Assembly: GCA_948470335.1 (NCBI GenBank)
Contig: CAOKOL010000025.1
Location: 1 to 63,006, forward strand
Direction of reading: 5' to 3'
DNA length: 63,006 nt
Source: an uncultured Lachnospiraceae bacterium
GTDB taxonomy: Bacteria > Bacillota > Clostridia > Lachnospirales > Lachnospiraceae
Shown: in pieces, positions 31,710-41,722 of the stretch
Layout of the letters: every line of letters begins with the position of its first letter
How positions within the stretch are numbered: position 1 is the first letter of the stretch
Position numbers and translations under genes: made by a program
The notes under the pieces: generated by a model
Databases searched by the model: none
Told to the model about the DNA's origin: nothing
What the model saw: only the letters and a program-made list of their open reading frames with translations

Positions 31710-33131
31710 ATGAATAAACGGCTGTACTTAAAACTGATTCTGAGCTATCTGGCCGTGGGCGTTCTGGGCTTTATATTCGTAGCCACCGTCTCCTCCCGCA
31801 GCATTTACCGGTATCTGGCCCGCCAGAAGGCATCCGTTCTGTACCAGGAAACCCATGCCCTGGCCTCTGAGTGCAGCAGACAGTATTCCGGCACCCTGGT
31901 CAGCCTGGACGCCATGAAGCCTCAGTTAGCCGGGCTGGCCGCCCATCTGGAATCTCATATCTGGATTATGGACCGGAACGGCCGGGTTACGTATGACACC
32001 TGCGGGGAGCCAAACCATGTGGGGCTGACATTTGAAGACTTTGACCCTGCCGCCACCATGACCATGGACAACTACCGCTTCCAGGACTTTCACGACAGCT
32101 TCCGGGAACCGGTGCTCACGGCCTCGGCGCCCATTACCGGACGGTTCAGCACCTATGGCTACATACTGATTCACATGCCGGAATCCGTGGTGCTGCAAAA
32201 CCGGTATGATCTTCTGAATATCGTCTATGTGGCTTATCTGGCCGTGTTTCTTCTGTCCCTGCTGGTGCTTTTGACCTTCCAGCTTACCGTATACCTGCCC
32301 ATCAGGAAAATCACACGGGCCGCCAATGAATACGCCTCCGGCAATCTCACCTACCGGCTGAACATCCGCACCAGCGACGAGCTTGGATATCTGGCCAATA
32401 CGCTGGATTATATGGCCATGGAACTGTATAATTCGGAAGAATATCAGAAAAAATTTATCGCCAATGTCTCCCATGATTTCCGCTCGCCGCTGACCTCCAT
32501 CAAAGGTTATATTGAGGCCATGTTAGACGGCACCATCCCTCCGGAAAATCAGGAGCGGTATCTGAACATCGTAATCTCGGAAACCGAACGGCTAAACAAA
32601 CTGACAGAAAGTCTGCTGGCCCTGAACTCCTTGGATGAAAAGGGCCAGCAGCTGATGATGACAGATTTCGACATTAATCAGGTTATCAAAAATACCTGTG
32701 CCACTTTTGAGGGCTCCTGTTCCGCCAAGGGAATCACCGTAGATCTGACATTTTCAGATAAAGCGCTGACCGTTCATGCGGATATGGGAAAGATTCAGCA
32801 GGTCATCTACAACCTGGTGGACAATGCCATCAAATTTTCCCATCACGATTCGGTCATCTGGATCGAAGCCTATGACCAGCACGAAAAAATTTTCGTCTCT
32901 GTCAAAGATTCCGGCATCGGCATTCCCAAAAACTGTACCGGGAAAATATGGGAGAGATTTTACAAAACTGACCTGTCAAGAGGAAAAGATAAGAAGGGAA
33001 CCGGGCTGGGACTTTCCATCACAAAGGAAATCATCCAGGCCCATAATGAAAATATCGACGTGATCAGCACGGAGGGCGTGGGGACGGAATTTATCTTTAC
33101 GCTGCAGAGAGCCGCCGGGGAATGGAACTGA
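31710..33131 (+). CDS. Membrane sensor histidine kinase
   Basis: A 473-residue kinase: transmembrane helix near residues 8-28, extracytoplasmic sensor to about 165, second transmembrane helix near 170-195, HAMP domain, HisKA with H-box FIANVSHDFRSPL, and HATPase with VDNAIKFS, DSGIGIP and GTGLGLS. It pairs with the upstream regulator. It ends head-on against the secreted beta-helix gene, with a GC-rich hairpin (CCGCCGGG/CCCGGCGG) at the 3' end. Confidence 0.9.
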   Translation: MNKRLYLKLILSYLAVGVLGFIFVATVSSRSIYRYLARQKASVLYQETHALASECSRQYSGTLVSLDAMKPQLAGLAAHLESHIWIMDRNGRVTYDTCGEPNHVGLTFEDFDPAATMTMDNYRFQDFHDSFREPVLTASAPITGRFSTYGYILIHMPESVVLQNRYDLLNIVYVAYLAVFLLSLLVLLTFQLTVYLPIRKITRAANEYASGNLTYRLNIRTSDELGYLANTLDYMAMELYNSEEYQKKFIANVSHDFRSPLTSIKGYIEAMLDGTIPPENQERYLNIVISETERLNKLTESLLALNSLDEKGQQLMMTDFDINQVIKNTCATFEGSCSAKGITVDLTFSDKALTVHADMGKIQQVIYNLVDNAIKFSHHDSVIWIEAYDQHEKIFVSVKDSGIGIPKNCTGKIWERFYKTDLSRGKDKKGTGLGLSITKEIIQAHNENIDVISTEGVGTEFIFTLQRAAGEWN

Positions 33132-33159
33132 CCCGGCGGGCTCTTTGCAGGCGTATCTG

Positions 33160-34605
33160 CTATTGGGCCCCATGGCTCAAAATCAGATTTTTCGCATGCG
33201 CTTTCCACTGCTGACCCATGGTAGTCAGGCGAATTTCAAAGCCGACCGTTTCTTCCTGACCCGGCGCCAGCGTCCGGTTCTGCCAGGAAAAAGCCAACAG
33301 CATATCGGTTTCTTCCAGTCTTGTGATATCCGGGCTGTCCGCAAACAGATTGTGATAGTAAGTCCCGTCCTCCGAATCTCCCAGCCACCTGGCATCGGCA
33401 TCCGAACTTCCTTCCCAAAGCTTTTGTCCATTCCTGCACAGAATCTGAAAACAGGGGCGCCGTGCTTCGTCTTCCATCCTGGTGTCCTCTATGGTAAACC
33501 CGTGATAATTGCGGTATATGGCCGTATGCCGGGCGGAATCCGCCTGCACATCCCCGCCGATGCCCAGAGAATAATTCTGCTGCCGGTCGGAGACATTCCG
33601 GATATGATAACTGACCCGCACGCCGGCGCCGTCATCCGTAAATTCCAGAGACTGACTCACCATCAGCCCCTGAACCGTTTCTTTTTCCTCTCCCTGTCCG
33701 GTCTGGATCAGCGTCATCTGCCGGTCCGACGTCTGCAAAAATGCTTCAAAACCGTAATCCGCATAGGTGAGGCTGTAAAAACCGCCCTGGCTGTCATAAC
33801 CGCCCACAATAAAACTGGCATTGCTGGGCCTGGACTCAAACCACATCCGCCCGTTGTCCTGAAAGGCATCCTGCTCCCACTCGCCGTCTCTGTACCGTTC
33901 CAGCTCCCCGTAGCATCGGTAAGAACTGAGCACGCCCGGCTCATACAGCACTTTATACTGACTGTACAGATCATAACCGCCGCACAGAGCGTCATTTCCC
34001 TCGATCCTGCCGCCTTTCAGCATAAAATTCCCATAGTCACAGTAAAAACCGCCTCCGTTGCCTTCCGCCCGGTTTCCGTATACGGAACCGCCGTTCATCT
34101 CCAGATAGCCGCCGCTCCAGACGGCTCCTCCATGAAAATCGGAACGGTTTCCGGTAAAAATACCGCCGTTAATCATCAGACGGCCCGTGCTGTACACCGC
34201 GCCGCCGTCCTCACTGTGATTATTCCGCAGAATACAGCCATCCCGAATCATCAGGCTTCCCTCATTCACAATCAGGCTGTCGGACAGTCCGCTGCCCCGG
34301 CCGTCCAGAACAAGGCCGCCCATATCCAGGCTTCCCTGTCCGTCTATGTAAAACATGGGCCCGTCAAAGCCCTCCGCCCGCACCAGCACGGCGCCGTTTC
34401 CTTCCAGAGAAAGAGGGCCGTCTACGGTCACGGTTCCGTATAATTCAATTTCCTCTCCTGCCTCTGCCGTCAGAAGCCGCCCGGGCAGCTCCGCCGCCGC
34501 CACAGAGGCCATACCTTCTTCCGCCTTTTCCGCTCTTACGGACAGGGATGCCGTTCCAAGCAGCAGACAGACGGCCAGGACAGCCCATGTTTTTCCTTTT
34601 CCCAT
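33160..34605 (-). CDS. Secreted right-handed beta-helix protein
   Basis: A 481-residue exported protein with a signal peptide (residues 1-25, ending VRAEKA). Residues about 70-200 hold short repeats such as GGAVYS, GGAVWSG and GGGFYCD with GNxS spacing, typical of parallel beta-helix adhesins or carbohydrate enzymes. The C-terminal half (about 290-470) is a beta-sandwich-like domain. No sortase motif or membrane anchor is seen. Function unknown; surface or polysaccharide contact is plausible. Confidence 0.75.
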   Translation of the reverse strand: MGKGKTWAVLAVCLLLGTASLSVRAEKAEEGMASVAAAELPGRLLTAEAGEEIELYGTVTVDGPLSLEGNGAVLVRAEGFDGPMFYIDGQGSLDMGGLVLDGRGSGLSDSLIVNEGSLMIRDGCILRNNHSEDGGAVYSTGRLMINGGIFTGNRSDFHGGAVWSGGYLEMNGGSVYGNRAEGNGGGFYCDYGNFMLKGGRIEGNDALCGGYDLYSQYKVLYEPGVLSSYRCYGELERYRDGEWEQDAFQDNGRMWFESRPSNASFIVGGYDSQGGFYSLTYADYGFEAFLQTSDRQMTLIQTGQGEEKETVQGLMVSQSLEFTDDGAGVRVSYHIRNVSDRQQNYSLGIGGDVQADSARHTAIYRNYHGFTIEDTRMEDEARRPCFQILCRNGQKLWEGSSDADARWLGDSEDGTYYHNLFADSPDITRLEETDMLLAFSWQNRTLAPGQEETVGFEIRLTTMGQQWKAHAKNLILSHGAQ

Positions 34606-34692
34606 TCTTCCTTCTTATTCCGCCTCTCAGTTCCCGTCCCCGTCATCCGAACCGCCCGGAAAACCACGGAACCATATGTATGACAGGACTAC

Positions 34693-35187
34693 TTATTTCC
34701 ATTGCAGCCGGTGTAACTGCCCCTCCCGCTCAAGCTGTACAAAATGATTCTGCCGCAGCGCCTCATACAAAACGACGGCGACAGAATTCGACAGATTCAG
34801 CGAACGGATTTCCGACAGCATCGGAATACGGATTGCCCGATCCGGATGCTCTACCAGAATTTCCTCCGGAATCCCTGCGCTCTCCTTGCCGAACATGATA
34901 TAACAGTCCGGCTCATAAGACACCTCCGAATACACATGCCGGCCTTTGGTGGTTGCCATATAAATCACCGCACCGGGATTTTTTTCCAGAAAATCCTCAT
35001 AGTTGTCGTAAACCCTCACATCCAGCTTATCCCAGTAGTCCAGCCCCGCCCGTTTCAGAGCCTTCTCATTGATCTGAAAGCCCAGCGGCTTAATCAGATG
35101 AAGCCTTGCGCCCGCTGCCACACAGGTTCTGCCGATATTCCCCGTATTGGCAGGGATCTCCGGCTCGTGAAGCACGATATTAAGCAT
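34693..35187 (-). CDS. trmL: tRNA (cytidine(34)-2'-O)-methyltransferase
   Basis: A 164-residue SPOUT enzyme. Family motifs are HEPEIPANTGNIGRTC at the start, LVEHPDRAIRIPM-like knot region and SLNLSNSVAVVLYEALRQ at the end. It methylates the wobble-position ribose of certain leucine tRNAs. It overlaps the aminotransferase gene by eight bases. The start MLNIVLHEP is family-typical. Confidence 0.93.
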   Translation of the reverse strand: MLNIVLHEPEIPANTGNIGRTCVAAGARLHLIKPLGFQINEKALKRAGLDYWDKLDVRVYDNYEDFLEKNPGAVIYMATTKGRHVYSEVSYEPDCYIMFGKESAGIPEEILVEHPDRAIRIPMLSEIRSLNLSNSVAVVLYEALRQNHFVQLEREGQLHRLQWK

Positions 35188-36346
35188 GTTCAAGCCTTTC
35201 CGTAAAGCGGCGTACCCGGCCCAGCGCCTCTTTGAGCGCATCCAGCGAATAGGCGTAGGAAATCCTGACAAACCCCTCCCCGCTGTCTCCGAACGCCGTT
35301 CCCGGCACCACCGCCACCTTTTCTTCCTCTAACAGCCGGCTGCAGAATTCCTCGGAGCTTAAACCAAATTTTTTAATGCTGGGGAATACGTAAAAGGCGC
35401 CCAGCGGTTCAAAGCAGTCCAGCCCCATTTCCCGCAGGGTACTCACCACAAACCGGCGTCTCTGGTTATAGGACTCCCGCATCTGTGCCACCGCCTCATC
35501 GCCGTTTTTCAGCGCGTCCACCGCCGCATACTGGCTGACCGTAGGCGCACACATAATGGCAAACTGATGGATCTTCGTCATCTGCTCAATGATCGGGGCG
35601 GGACCCGCGGCATATCCCAGCCGCCATCCGGTCATGGCATAGGACTTAGAAAAACCGTTAATCACGACAGTTCTCTCTCCCATCCCCGGCATGGAAGCAA
35701 TCGAAACATGATCTCCCCCATAGGTCAGCTCGCTGTAAATCTCATCCGAAATCACAAACAGGTCATGGCGGAGAACCACCTCGGCCACCGCTTCCAGATC
35801 TTCCCTGGTCATAATGGCCCCGGTGGGATTGTTCGGAAACGGCATAATCAATACTTTGGTTTTCGGCGTAATCGCTGCCTCTAACTGCCCGGCCGTCAGG
35901 CGGAACTCATGTTCCTCCAGAAGCCGGATCGGCACCGGCACGCCGTCTGCCAACTGGACACAGGGCAGATAGGAAACATAGCAGGGCTCAGGAATCAGCA
36001 CTTCGTCTCCAGGGTCCAGCATGGCCCGAAGCCCAATGTCGATGGCCTCGCTGCCTCCTACTGTAACCACCACTTCATGAAGGGGATCATAGGTCAGGCC
36101 GCAGCGCCGATTCAGATACGCGGCGATCTCCTGGCGCAGTTCTTTCAGACCTGCATTTGACGTATAAAAAGTACGGCCTTTTTCCAGCGCATAAATACCC
36201 TCGTCCCGGATAAACCAGGGCGTGTCAAAATCCGGCTCACCCACGCCCAAAGAAATCGCGTCGGGCATCTCGCTCACCACGTCGAAAAATTTACGGATAC
36301 CGGAGGGTTTCAGCGCTGCGCTTTTATCAGATATGGGATTTCTCAT
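35180..36346 (-). CDS. Class I/II aminotransferase (PLP-dependent)
   Basis: A 388-residue fold-type I aminotransferase. The PLP lysine lies in NGFSKSYAMTGWRLG (near 235), substrate-binding Arg in the C-terminal VRISYAYS, and the NNPTGA motif near 170. Substrate unknown; the branch is PatA/AspC-like. Its start overlaps the Lrp-type regulator stop by four bases, so that regulator probably controls it. Confidence 0.88.
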   Translation of the reverse strand: MRNPISDKSAALKPSGIRKFFDVVSEMPDAISLGVGEPDFDTPWFIRDEGIYALEKGRTFYTSNAGLKELRQEIAAYLNRRCGLTYDPLHEVVVTVGGSEAIDIGLRAMLDPGDEVLIPEPCYVSYLPCVQLADGVPVPIRLLEEHEFRLTAGQLEAAITPKTKVLIMPFPNNPTGAIMTREDLEAVAEVVLRHDLFVISDEIYSELTYGGDHVSIASMPGMGERTVVINGFSKSYAMTGWRLGYAAGPAPIIEQMTKIHQFAIMCAPTVSQYAAVDALKNGDEAVAQMRESYNQRRRFVVSTLREMGLDCFEPLGAFYVFPSIKKFGLSSEEFCSRLLEEEKVAVVPGTAFGDSGEGFVRISYAYSLDALKEALGRVRRFTERLEHA

Positions 36347-36828
36347 GGTGTAATCAGCATCCTTTCATCTCGGTTCTGGCTTTTGCTCAGTACGGTTCCG
36401 TGGTCTTTATATTTTTTCAGCACAAAATGAGTGGCCGTGCTTAATACGGAGTCCAGCGTGGACAGCTTTTCCGACACGAACTGCGCCACCGCGCGCATGG
36501 ATTTTCCTTCCAGAATTACTGTAAAGTCATAGGCCCCTGACATCAGGTACACCGCATTTACCTCCGGATACTGATAGATCCGCTCCGCGATATGGTCAAA
36601 GCCCATACCCCTCTGGGGCGTTACCCGCACCTCGATCAGCGCGGACACCTTTTCCTCCGAGGTATTGTCCCAGTTAATCAGGGTGTGATAGCCGCAGATA
36701 ATATTTTCTTTCTCCATATCCGCAATGGCGTTTGCCACCGCAACCTCATCCTCACCAAGCAGAATCGCCAGTTCTTTCAAATCAATGCGGCTGTTTTTCT
36801 CCATGACAGCCAAAATCTTTTCTCTCAT
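36343..36828 (-). CDS. Lrp/AsnC-family regulator
   Basis: A 161-residue feast/famine regulator: winged helix-turn-helix (residues 1-50) followed by the RAM ligand-binding domain (EVRVTPQRGMGFD, GAYDFTVILEG). GGAGGTTAAGCA precedes the ATG. It is co-transcribed with an aminotransferase, which suggests amino acid sensing. A dispersed repeat starts 15 bp upstream of its start codon, in its leader. Confidence 0.9.
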   Translation of the reverse strand: MREKILAVMEKNSRIDLKELAILLGEDEVAVANAIADMEKENIICGYHTLINWDNTSEEKVSALIEVRVTPQRGMGFDHIAERIYQYPEVNAVYLMSGAYDFTVILEGKSMRAVAQFVSEKLSTLDSVLSTATHFVLKKYKDHGTVLSKSQNRDERMLITP

Positions 36829-36843
36829 TGCTTAACCTCCAAT

Positions 36844-37061
36844 TTAGTTCCGCAGCTCCCCTCCCAAGCCCCTTTAAACCGGGAGAATTTCCAGCCACTA
36901 AAGTGTCTGTAAATCCTCCGGGGCTTTGCTATGAGCACTTAGCCCCTGTCTTTTAGGGGCTTACGTGCGATGCATACAAAATTGTTAGCGGGTGTCTTCT
37001 AGCCGCTTACTATTTTGTTATCCGGTCCGCTGCTGTTTTCATAAACCACTTGACACTACCT
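36844..37061 (-). repeat. Dispersed leader repeat, copy 1
   Basis: About 218 bp, nearly identical to the copy at 39572-39791 and partly to 62780-62860. On the minus strand it contains two hairpins of the same design, AGCGGCTAGAAGACACCCGCT-like and AGCCCCTAAAAGACAGGGGCT-like, with similar TARAAGACA loops. It fills most of the 266-bp gap upstream of the Lrp gene. No coding frame found. Confidence 0.8.
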
Positions 37062-37094
37062 TTAATCTATATGACAAAAAACATGTAACCATTG

Positions 37095-37784
37095 TTATAA
37101 CAGCTTCAAAATCTCATCCTTCTGCGGTCTGGTCAGATACCGGCAGGTATCGTCATGGGCCACAACCCGGTCATGGTCCCCGGTGACTTTTCCGATCACG
37201 GAACAGGGAATTCCGGCCTGATTCATCCGGAACAGAAGGTCGCAGCCATTATCCGCAGCCATCAGAAGACAGCCGCCGGATAAAAGCTGATAGGGATTCA
37301 GATCGAACACTTCGCAGAATTCAATGGTCTGCTGTCTGACCGGGATCTCTTTCAGCCGCGTATGGATTCCGATCTTTGCAGCCTGCGCAAACTCCCAGAG
37401 CGCGCCGAAGATTCCCCCCTGCACAACGCCGTATACGGCGGCAGCGCCATATGGGCCCCTGTCTGCTTTCAAAGCCGCGGCGCCCGTATCCGGTTCCAAA
37501 ACCGCGGCGGTCTGCACCCGTTCGATCTCTGCCAGGAAAGCCCCGCCGGATTCCACGTAATCCTCCGGCAGCGTCTTTCTCAGGATATCCGCTTTATGCC
37601 GGGCCATCCAGACGGTTCCGCCCAGTCCGATATACCCGGCAATCACCAGATCCTGCCCCGGCTTCACCCCGGACAAAAGCCCGCCGCCTTCTTCCCTGTC
37701 CCAGACCTGCGCAATTCCCAGTTCACTGCAAATCTGTTCCAGCCGCTGCCGCTCCTGCCGGCCCGCATCCATTAAATCTGTCAT
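37095..37784 (-). CDS. AIR synthase-related (PurM/HypE-like) protein
   Basis: A 229-residue protein resembling the C-terminal half of PurM/HypE/SelD enzymes. GYIGLGGTVW, PYQLLSGGCLLMAA and VIGKVT match landmarks of that domain. The ATP-binding N-terminal half is absent, so catalytic activity is doubtful. It is not near hydrogenase genes here. Function unknown. Confidence 0.7.
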   Translation of the reverse strand: MTDLMDAGRQERQRLEQICSELGIAQVWDREEGGGLLSGVKPGQDLVIAGYIGLGGTVWMARHKADILRKTLPEDYVESGGAFLAEIERVQTAAVLEPDTGAAALKADRGPYGAAAVYGVVQGGIFGALWEFAQAAKIGIHTRLKEIPVRQQTIEFCEVFDLNPYQLLSGGCLLMAADNGCDLLFRMNQAGIPCSVIGKVTGDHDRVVAHDDTCRYLTRPQKDEILKLL

Positions 37785-37808
37785 CTCTCAATCCTGCTTT
37801 TCCGTAAT

Positions 37809-39410
37809 CTATACCTGCTGCCCGGCCTCTCCCTCCGGCGGCGGTTCCTGGCCGGCTGCCGACTCCTGTGGCGGCGGTTCCTGCACCTGCTGTTCTTCCG
37901 GGAGCGGTCCCTGACTCTCCGTATTTCCCTCAGCCGGCTGCCCGTCAGGCACAGTCTGTTCGGGCTGCCCCTCCTGACTTTCCTGCCCCTCCTCCGGCGG
38001 CTTTTGCGAAGGCGGCTCAGCCGCCACGATATTTCCGGCCGCATCGAAAGCCAGCGCCTGATTCACGCCTACCGTCCACTTTTCATTTACCATTTTATAC
38101 TTATCCGTGTGAACCAGCGTCCGCTCCGCTACGGTTCCGTTTACCGACACCACTTTTGTCAGCGACGCGGTCACGCCTGCATAGGCGCCCTGGGTCCGCA
38201 CCTGATATCCGTATGGCAGGCCGGGGTCCTCCGTCCACGTAATCTCCGTCGGCCAGATCTCGCTGATAACATGAGACACATAGGATACGGACCGTTCCGC
38301 CGGACGGCTTTCTTTCCCGTAGATCACAAAAGAAACGGTTCCGTCCCCCGCATAGGCGGCGATGTACACCGGATAGCCGTAATCATTTCTGATTTTCAGA
38401 TCTTTCTGGGGACTGGTGTAGGAATTGCCCGCATAAATCGTGGCATCCAAAGCCGCCGGCATATAATTTACCGTCATGGAATGGTTATGCCGCTCCACAA
38501 TCGTCAGCTCCGCATACAGCGCCGCCGCATAGAGGGTGCTGGCCGTCTGACAGATACCGGCTCCCACACTGTCCACCACATCATTGCCGATGTAAGCGCC
38601 TGCCACGCCGTAGCCGCCGGCAATGGTTCTCGGCCCCATCAGCGCGGAGACGGAGATCGTCTCCCCCGGATAGATCACCGTGCCGTCCAGCCTTCTGGCG
38701 CTCAGCTCCAGGCTCTGGGAGCGGCCCAGGTTTCCGGATGCGTAATTGGAGGAATAGGACCCTAACTGGTCCTTCACCGCCCGCAAAAGCTCCGGGTCCC
38801 GCTCCGGCTTTGTGATTTCCGCCGCCGCTTCAACCAGAAGCGTTTCCTGGTTCCAGGCATTTACCGTTTCCTTTACCCGCTCGACGGTTGCGGGAATGTC
38901 TACCCGGATGCCGTTGGTTCCGCCCTCTACCACAAAAGCGCCGTCTCTCCTGACCAGGGTCGGCTCCACCGGTTCCACGTCATAGACAGCCAGTTTTTCC
39001 ACAAAAGACCGGATCTGCCGTTCATGAAAGGACAGACTGAGCGCATAGGTTTTCCGCTCGTATTTCAGACTCTCCAGCGCCTTATACCGGGCCAGCAGAT
39101 TTCCGTCTTTTCCGTACCGGAACGCTTCCTCGATAATCTCGTCATTGTCCCAGCTTATGCCCAGCCGTTCCAGTGTAATCTGATCCTCATAGGTATCCGT
39201 CTTGATTGTCAGTGTCTTTTTTCCCAGCTTTTCCACACAGGCCTCCACCGCAGCCCTGGCCTCCTCTTTACTGAGGCCGCCAAGCTCCACACCCCCGACG
39301 GAAATTCCCTGGGCAATAACATCTTCTTCCTGAGCAAAAGCGCGTGCGGGCCACAAAAAGAACAAAACTGCCGCGGTCAGTACAAAGACCGCTGCGTTTC
39401 TTTTTTTCAT
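37809..39410 (-). CDS. VanW-family cell-wall protein
   Basis: A 533-residue exported protein: signal peptide (1-26), two PG-binding-4-like segments (about 35-190), the VanW domain (about 205-360; RSQSLELSARRLDG, GAGICQTASTLYAAAL, ERHNHSM), a G5-like domain (about 375-440) and a Pro/Gln/Glu-rich tail. VanW proteins associate with peptidoglycan; their chemistry is unknown. The repetitive tail may span or bind the wall. Confidence 0.9.
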   Translation of the reverse strand: MKKRNAAVFVLTAAVLFFLWPARAFAQEEDVIAQGISVGGVELGGLSKEEARAAVEACVEKLGKKTLTIKTDTYEDQITLERLGISWDNDEIIEEAFRYGKDGNLLARYKALESLKYERKTYALSLSFHERQIRSFVEKLAVYDVEPVEPTLVRRDGAFVVEGGTNGIRVDIPATVERVKETVNAWNQETLLVEAAAEITKPERDPELLRAVKDQLGSYSSNYASGNLGRSQSLELSARRLDGTVIYPGETISVSALMGPRTIAGGYGVAGAYIGNDVVDSVGAGICQTASTLYAAALYAELTIVERHNHSMTVNYMPAALDATIYAGNSYTSPQKDLKIRNDYGYPVYIAAYAGDGTVSFVIYGKESRPAERSVSYVSHVISEIWPTEITWTEDPGLPYGYQVRTQGAYAGVTASLTKVVSVNGTVAERTLVHTDKYKMVNEKWTVGVNQALAFDAAGNIVAAEPPSQKPPEEGQESQEGQPEQTVPDGQPAEGNTESQGPLPEEQQVQEPPPQESAAGQEPPPEGEAGQQV

Positions 39411-39459
39411 AACACCCTCCTTGCGCCGGCTTTCGCTCCTTTTTGCAGTCCGGTCCCCC

Positions 39460-39558
39460 TTACATGAACAAACTCAGCACCGTAGGCACAACAAGGGCGA
39501 TCACCAGCACTACTGCCATAATTGATATGATCATTTTCTGCGTCTTTTTTCTGTACAT
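39460..39558 (-). CDS. 32-residue single-span membrane protein
   Basis: MYRKKTQKM followed by one hydrophobic helix and a short tail, similar in build to DUF4044 proteins of clostridia. GGAAGGGATAAGT precedes the ATG. It starts 14 bp downstream of the second dispersed repeat and probably shares an operon with the VanW gene 49 bp further on. Confidence 0.75.
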   Translation of the reverse strand: MYRKKTQKMIISIMAVVLVIALVVPTVLSLFM

Positions 39559-39571
39559 ACTTATCCCTTCC

Positions 39572-39791
39572 TCAGTTCCGCAACTCCCCTCCCAAGCCCC
39601 CTGGATCTGGGAGAATTTCCAGCCGCTTTAGCGTCTGTAAATCCTCCCGGGGCTTTGCTATGAGCACTTAGCCCCTGTCTTTTAGGGGCTTACGTGCGAT
39701 GCATACAAAATTGTTAGCGGGTGTCTTTTAGCCGCTTACTATTTTGTTGTCCGGTACGTTGCTGTTTTTCATAAATCACTTGACACTACCT
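39572..39791 (-). repeat. Dispersed leader repeat, copy 2
   Basis: About 220 bp, roughly 90% identical to copy 1 including both hairpins and the terminal TTGACACTACC (plus strand). It lies in the leader of the small membrane protein gene, in the same orientation relative to the downstream gene as copy 1. Confidence 0.8.
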
Positions 39792-39916
39792 ATCGTTCCA
39801 GGCGCTGTTTCAGGGCACCTGAGGCAACCGCTTTTCGGGTCTGTTTTCTGCCGCGGTGCGGCATTTTTGTATCAGGCTTCTATTTTAGGTCATTTTCGCC
39901 GGTATGGCAAGACTTT

Positions 39917-41722
39917 TCACAGAATCGTGACACTGCTGTTATAACTGAGCGGGTCCCGCATCCCGTAATCATAACAGACGCAGGTCAGACGTTCTTTCGC
40001 CGCCCCTTCTTCCGCCAGCGACAGAATATCCCGGGTATATACCTCCAGGTGTACGTTGTGAATCAACTGCCGGCAGGACAGTCCTCTGTAATGAGGGAAA
40101 TACCGTCCGGTTTTATTCTCTTCCGCATAAAAGGCAGAAATCTTCTCTTTCCACGGAAGCTGATCCAGGGCAAAGCCGGGACGCTTCTTTGCATTTTCCC
40201 GCAGATAAAAATCCCAGGTCAGAAGCTGCCGGTCAGCCTCTTTGTATTCCGGATATTTTTCCCCAAAAAACGACAAAATCCGTCCGTAACGGGCTTCCCG
40301 GTCAGGATTCAGACCGAAAAACCCATGGGCCTCAAAATATTCCGCCATCTCCTCAAACATGGCAAAAGGCGATGTAAAGCGGTGTCCCATCGCCCTGAGG
40401 GTCAGCGTAAACTGCCCGCTGTTATGGTAAGTCTCCACCAGCTCCTCAATCTGTTTCAGACGAAGCATCTCCCCATAAGAGAGCCAGCGGGTAGACAGCG
40501 TCTCATAGGGCGGACGGTCATCATATACCAGTCCGTACCGGGCACCCTGCTCCCGCATGGCGGACCCTCTCAGCACTTTTAAAAACCCAAGCTGCAACTG
40601 GTCCGGCTTCATGGCATATACGTCGTCGAAAGAACGGGCAAACCGCTCATACCCTTCCATGGGCAGCCCCGCGATCAGATCAAGATGCTGATGGATATTG
40701 CGGAAAGAAGAAACCCGCCGCACCATCTTTCTGATCCCGTCCAGATCGGTTTTCCGCCCGATAGCCGCAAGGGTTTCCTCACAGGTAGTCTGTACGCCGA
40801 TTTCCAACTGAATCAATCCCGGCCGCATCACGGACAGAACCGCCAGCAGATCTTCATCCAGCAGATCGGCGGCGATTTCAAAATGAAAATTGGTAACGCC
40901 GTTGTCATGTTCCGCCAGATAAGACCAGACTGCCATAGCATGGCTTTTTCTGCAGTTAAAGGTGCGGTCGATGAACTTTACCTGTGCCACCCGTGCATCC
41001 AGAAAAAACCGCAGTTCTTCTCTGACCAGTTCAAGATCACGGAACCGCAGTTTTCTGTCCAGGGACGACAGACAGTAACTGCAGGAAAACGGACACCCTC
41101 TGCTGCTTTCATAGTAAATGATTTTATGCGCAAAAGGGTTCTGTTTTTCCCGGAAAATCTCCCGATAGGGAAAAGGGATACTGCTCAGATCTATGGGAGG
41201 CCGGTGGGCCGTCCGGCATATCGGGGCTTCGGTTTCATCCGCAGGCCGCATCCGGGTTCCGTTGTCTTCCCGATAGCATAACCCGGCGATCTCTGCCAGA
41301 GAATCCCGTTCCCCTCCATAATATTCCAGCAGCTCCGAAAAGGTTTCTTCTCCCTCGCCGATCATAATCCCCCGAACCTTTGGAAGCCTTGAAAGCCATT
41401 CCTCCGCCTCATAGGATACCTCCGGCCCGCCCAGCCAGACCGGTATATCCGGCATCACTTTATGGAGCAGGGACACCAGCCGTCCGATCAGTTCCATGTT
41501 CCAGATATAGCAGGAAAACCCGATCACATCCGGCTTACGTTTATAAATATCCCCCAAAATCTCCGCCGTATTCTGATTGATCGTATATTCTGCCAGTTCC
41601 ACTTCCGGCAGACCGGAATCCGGTTTGTCTTTTCGGCGTTCTTCCCCATAAGCTTTCAAACTGTATACGGCTAAATTAGAGTGGATATACTTGGCATTGA
41701 CTGCCGCAAGAAGAAATTTCAT
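39917..41722 (-). CDS. B12-binding radical SAM protein (DUF4080)
   Basis: A 601-residue protein: N-terminal cobalamin-binding-like Rossmann domain (1-150), radical SAM core with CxxxCxxC in SRGCPFSCSYC (near 208-218), and a C-terminal DUF4080 region. Reaction unknown. It overlaps the following aminotransferase gene by four bases and may share an operon with it. Confidence 0.88.
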   Translation of the reverse strand: MKFLLAAVNAKYIHSNLAVYSLKAYGEERRKDKPDSGLPEVELAEYTINQNTAEILGDIYKRKPDVIGFSCYIWNMELIGRLVSLLHKVMPDIPVWLGGPEVSYEAEEWLSRLPKVRGIMIGEGEETFSELLEYYGGERDSLAEIAGLCYREDNGTRMRPADETEAPICRTAHRPPIDLSSIPFPYREIFREKQNPFAHKIIYYESSRGCPFSCSYCLSSLDRKLRFRDLELVREELRFFLDARVAQVKFIDRTFNCRKSHAMAVWSYLAEHDNGVTNFHFEIAADLLDEDLLAVLSVMRPGLIQLEIGVQTTCEETLAAIGRKTDLDGIRKMVRRVSSFRNIHQHLDLIAGLPMEGYERFARSFDDVYAMKPDQLQLGFLKVLRGSAMREQGARYGLVYDDRPPYETLSTRWLSYGEMLRLKQIEELVETYHNSGQFTLTLRAMGHRFTSPFAMFEEMAEYFEAHGFFGLNPDREARYGRILSFFGEKYPEYKEADRQLLTWDFYLRENAKKRPGFALDQLPWKEKISAFYAEENKTGRYFPHYRGLSCRQLIHNVHLEVYTRDILSLAEEGAAKERLTCVCYDYGMRDPLSYNSSVTIL

